Positions 4,538-6,240 of a stretch of DNA of 6,240 nucleotides are shown one piece after another; the first letter of the stretch is position 1, and every line of letters begins with the position of its first letter. The stretch comes from JBBQVO01 sp038211505 (lineage in GTDB: Bacteria; Chloroflexota; Dehalococcoidia; DSTF01; JACRBR01). The notes below the pieces were generated by a model. It saw only the letters and a program-made list of their open reading frames with translations. It searched no databases and had not been told where the DNA came from. The stretch is taken from contig JBBQVO010000183.1 of NCBI GenBank assembly GCA_038211505.1, positions 1 to 6,240 on the forward strand, written 5' to 3'. The position numbers and the translations under genes were made by a program.

Positions 4538-6240
4538 ATGACGACGATCGCCCACGACCCGACCATCCAGCCGCTGCTGGCGCAGGCCGCAATGTACCTG
4601 CCGCCGGAGAAGCTGCGGCTCGTCGAAGAGGCGTTCGCCTTCGCATCGGAGAAACACTCCGGCCAGAAGCGCCTCACGGGCGACCCCTACATCGTCCACC
4701 CGCTCGATGCCGCCGTCACCGTCGCCAACCTAGAGATGGACGCCGCCACGATCGCCGCCGCGCTCCTCCACGACGTGCAGGAGGACTGCGGCGTCCCCAA
4801 CGACGAGCTGAAGAAACGCTTCGGCCCCGAAGTCGCGAAACTCGTCGATGGCGCCACGAAGCTCGACAAGATCACCTGGCGCGCGCCCGACGAGCGCCCC
4901 GGCGATCAGTCGATCCAGGCCGAAAGCCTGCGCAAGATGTTCCTCGCCATGGCAGAGGATCCGCGCGTCGTCATCATCAAGCTCGCCGACCGCCTCCACA
5001 ACATGCGCACGCTCGACGCCAAGCCGCCCGAGAAGCGACTGCGCACGGCGCAGGAGACGATGGAGATCTATGCGCCGCTCGCTAACCGCTTCGGCATCTG
5101 GCAGCTGAAGTGGGAGCTCGAGGATCTCGCTTTCCGCCACCTGCAGCCCGAACGCTACAAGCAGATCGCCAAGCTCCTCCAGTCAAAGCGCACCGCCCGC
5201 GAGCGTTACATCTCGCAGGTCGAGCGCGTCCTCCGCGACGAGCTGACGAACGCCGGAATCGACGCCGATATCAAAGGCCGCGCCAAGCACATCTACTCCA
5301 TCGCCCAGAAAGCCGACAAGTACGCCGCCGAGCACAAGAGCTTCGAGCAGATCTACGACCTGCTCGCGCTGCGCGTCATCGTCAAGACGGTCGGCGATTG
5401 CTACAACGCGCTGGGCGTCGTCCATGGCCTCTGGCACCCGATCCCCGGCCAGTTCGATGATTACATCGCCAGCCCCAAAGAGAGCCTGTACCAGTCGCTG
5501 CACACGACGGTGATGTCCGTCGGCATGCGCCCGCTCGAGATCCAGATCCGCACCGAAGAGATGCACCAGCTGGCCGAGTACGGCGTCGCCGCACACTGGC
5601 GTTATAAGGAGTCGGGCGGCCGCGACGTTCGCTACGAAGACCGCATGTCGTGGCTGCGCCAGCTGCTCGAGTGGCAGCGCGACATGTCGCAGGCCGAGGA
5701 GTTCGTCGAGTCCGTAAAGACGGACCTCTTCCGCGATCAGGTCTTCGTCTACACACCGAAGGGCGAGATCAAGGAGCTCCCCGCCGGCGCGACGCCGATT
5801 GACTTCGCCTATCGTGTCCACACCGAACTCGGCCACAAAACCGTCGGCGCGAAGGTCAACGGCCGCCTCGTCCCGCTCAACCATCAGCTCGAGAACGGCG
5901 ACGTCGTCGAGATCGTCGCCACGAAGACCTCACGCGGCCCGACGCGTGACTGGCTCAACCCCAACCTCGGCTACGTCAAGACCGGCCACACGCGCGAGAA
6001 GATCCGTCAGTGGTTCAAGAAGCAGGAGCGCGCCGAGAACATCGAGCGCGGCCGCGAGATCATCGACAAGGAGCTGCGCCGCCTCAACCTCTCCGTCGCC
6101 GAGCACGGAGACGAGATTCTCAAGATCTTCAAGTACGACACGCTCGACGACTTTCTCGCCGCGCTCGGCTACGGCGGCGTCAGCACGGCACATATGGCCG
6201 CGCGCCTCGCCCCGCTCATCCACAAGGACGACGAGATCGA
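4538..6240 (+). CDS. rel: Bifunctional (p)ppGpp synthetase/hydrolase (long RSH family), 3' end beyond window
   Basis: Stringent-response enzyme that makes (p)ppGpp from ATP and GDP/GTP and hydrolyses it. The window holds 567 residues without a stop; family members run to roughly 720-800, so the C-terminal ACT-containing part is missing. HD hydrolase domain: YIVHP (H54), LLHDVQED (H78, D79, E82, D83) and KLADRLHNMRTL (D151), all intact. Synthetase domain: GRAKHIYSI (R248, K250), YDLLALRV (D274), YQSLHTTV (318-325) and EIQIRT (E334), also intact, so both activities are expected. A TGS domain follows (about 398-461), then a helical region including RDWLNPNLGYVKT (470-482). The motif that in bifunctional Rel is usually R-x-K-D reads QFDD here (305-308), closer to the acidic E-x-D-D of monofunctional RelA. 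The ATG at 4538 begins a standard Rel N-terminus; no strong Shine-Dalgarno is visible. Confidence 0.96.
   Translation, partial: MTTIAHDPTIQPLLAQAAMYLPPEKLRLVEEAFAFASEKHSGQKRLTGDPYIVHPLDAAVTVANLEMDAATIAAALLHDVQEDCGVPNDELKKRFGPEVAKLVDGATKLDKITWRAPDERPGDQSIQAESLRKMFLAMAEDPRVVIIKLADRLHNMRTLDAKPPEKRLRTAQETMEIYAPLANRFGIWQLKWELEDLAFRHLQPERYKQIAKLLQSKRTARERYISQVERVLRDELTNAGIDADIKGRAKHIYSIAQKADKYAAEHKSFEQIYDLLALRVIVKTVGDCYNALGVVHGLWHPIPGQFDDYIASPKESLYQSLHTTVMSVGMRPLEIQIRTEEMHQLAEYGVAAHWRYKESGGRDVRYEDRMSWLRQLLEWQRDMSQAEEFVESVKTDLFRDQVFVYTPKGEIKELPAGATPIDFAYRVHTELGHKTVGAKVNGRLVPLNHQLENGDVVEIVATKTSRGPTRDWLNPNLGYVKTGHTREKIRQWFKKQERAENIERGREIIDKELRRLNLSVAEHGDEILKIFKYDTLDDFLAALGYGGVSTAHMAARLAPLIHKDDEI

Overview
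This is a GC-rich bacterial window with densely packed genes. It probably comes from the chromosome of a free-living, respiring bacterium. The mix of b6f-style Rieske proteins, a PadR/HAAS regulatory pair and a long Rel protein would fit a Chloroflexota-like lineage, but that placement is an inference and nothing here proves it. I see no mobile element, CRISPR array, tRNA or rRNA.

Layout, left to right. Positions 1-177 hold the 3' end of a plus-strand gene of uncertain function. It converges on a five-gene minus-strand cluster (2913 down to 219). In transcription order the cluster is: a Rieske iron-sulfur protein with a twin-arginine-like N-terminus (2913-2281), a second Rieske protein (2284-1709), a PadR-family repressor (1674-1333), a small HAAS/DUF1700-like protein with one C-terminal membrane helix (1336-947), and a class I SAM-dependent methyltransferase (944-219). 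The junctions are a 4-base ATGA overlap, a 34-base gap, another ATGA overlap and a 2-base gap, so one operon is likely. A good sigma70-type promoter, an AT-rich double palindrome and a strong Shine-Dalgarno precede the first gene.

Positions 2914-3182 are noncoding. They contain that promoter and two diverged copies of a roughly 30-base repeat built from GTGGAATCT-like units. Next is hisS on the minus strand (4487-3183). After a 50-base divergent spacer comes a long bifunctional-type (p)ppGpp synthetase/hydrolase gene on the plus strand (4538 onward), which is cut by the window end before its C-terminal regulatory region.

How the genes fit together. hisS and rel are housekeeping translation and stringent-response genes that share a short divergent promoter region. 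The five-gene cluster couples two membrane-anchored, quinol-oxidase-type Rieske subunits to a PadR/HAAS pair that probably regulates them. No cytochrome b gene lies in the window. The two Rieske paralogs differ at the tyrosine known to tune cluster potential. This cluster is the most interesting part of the window; the rest looks ordinary.
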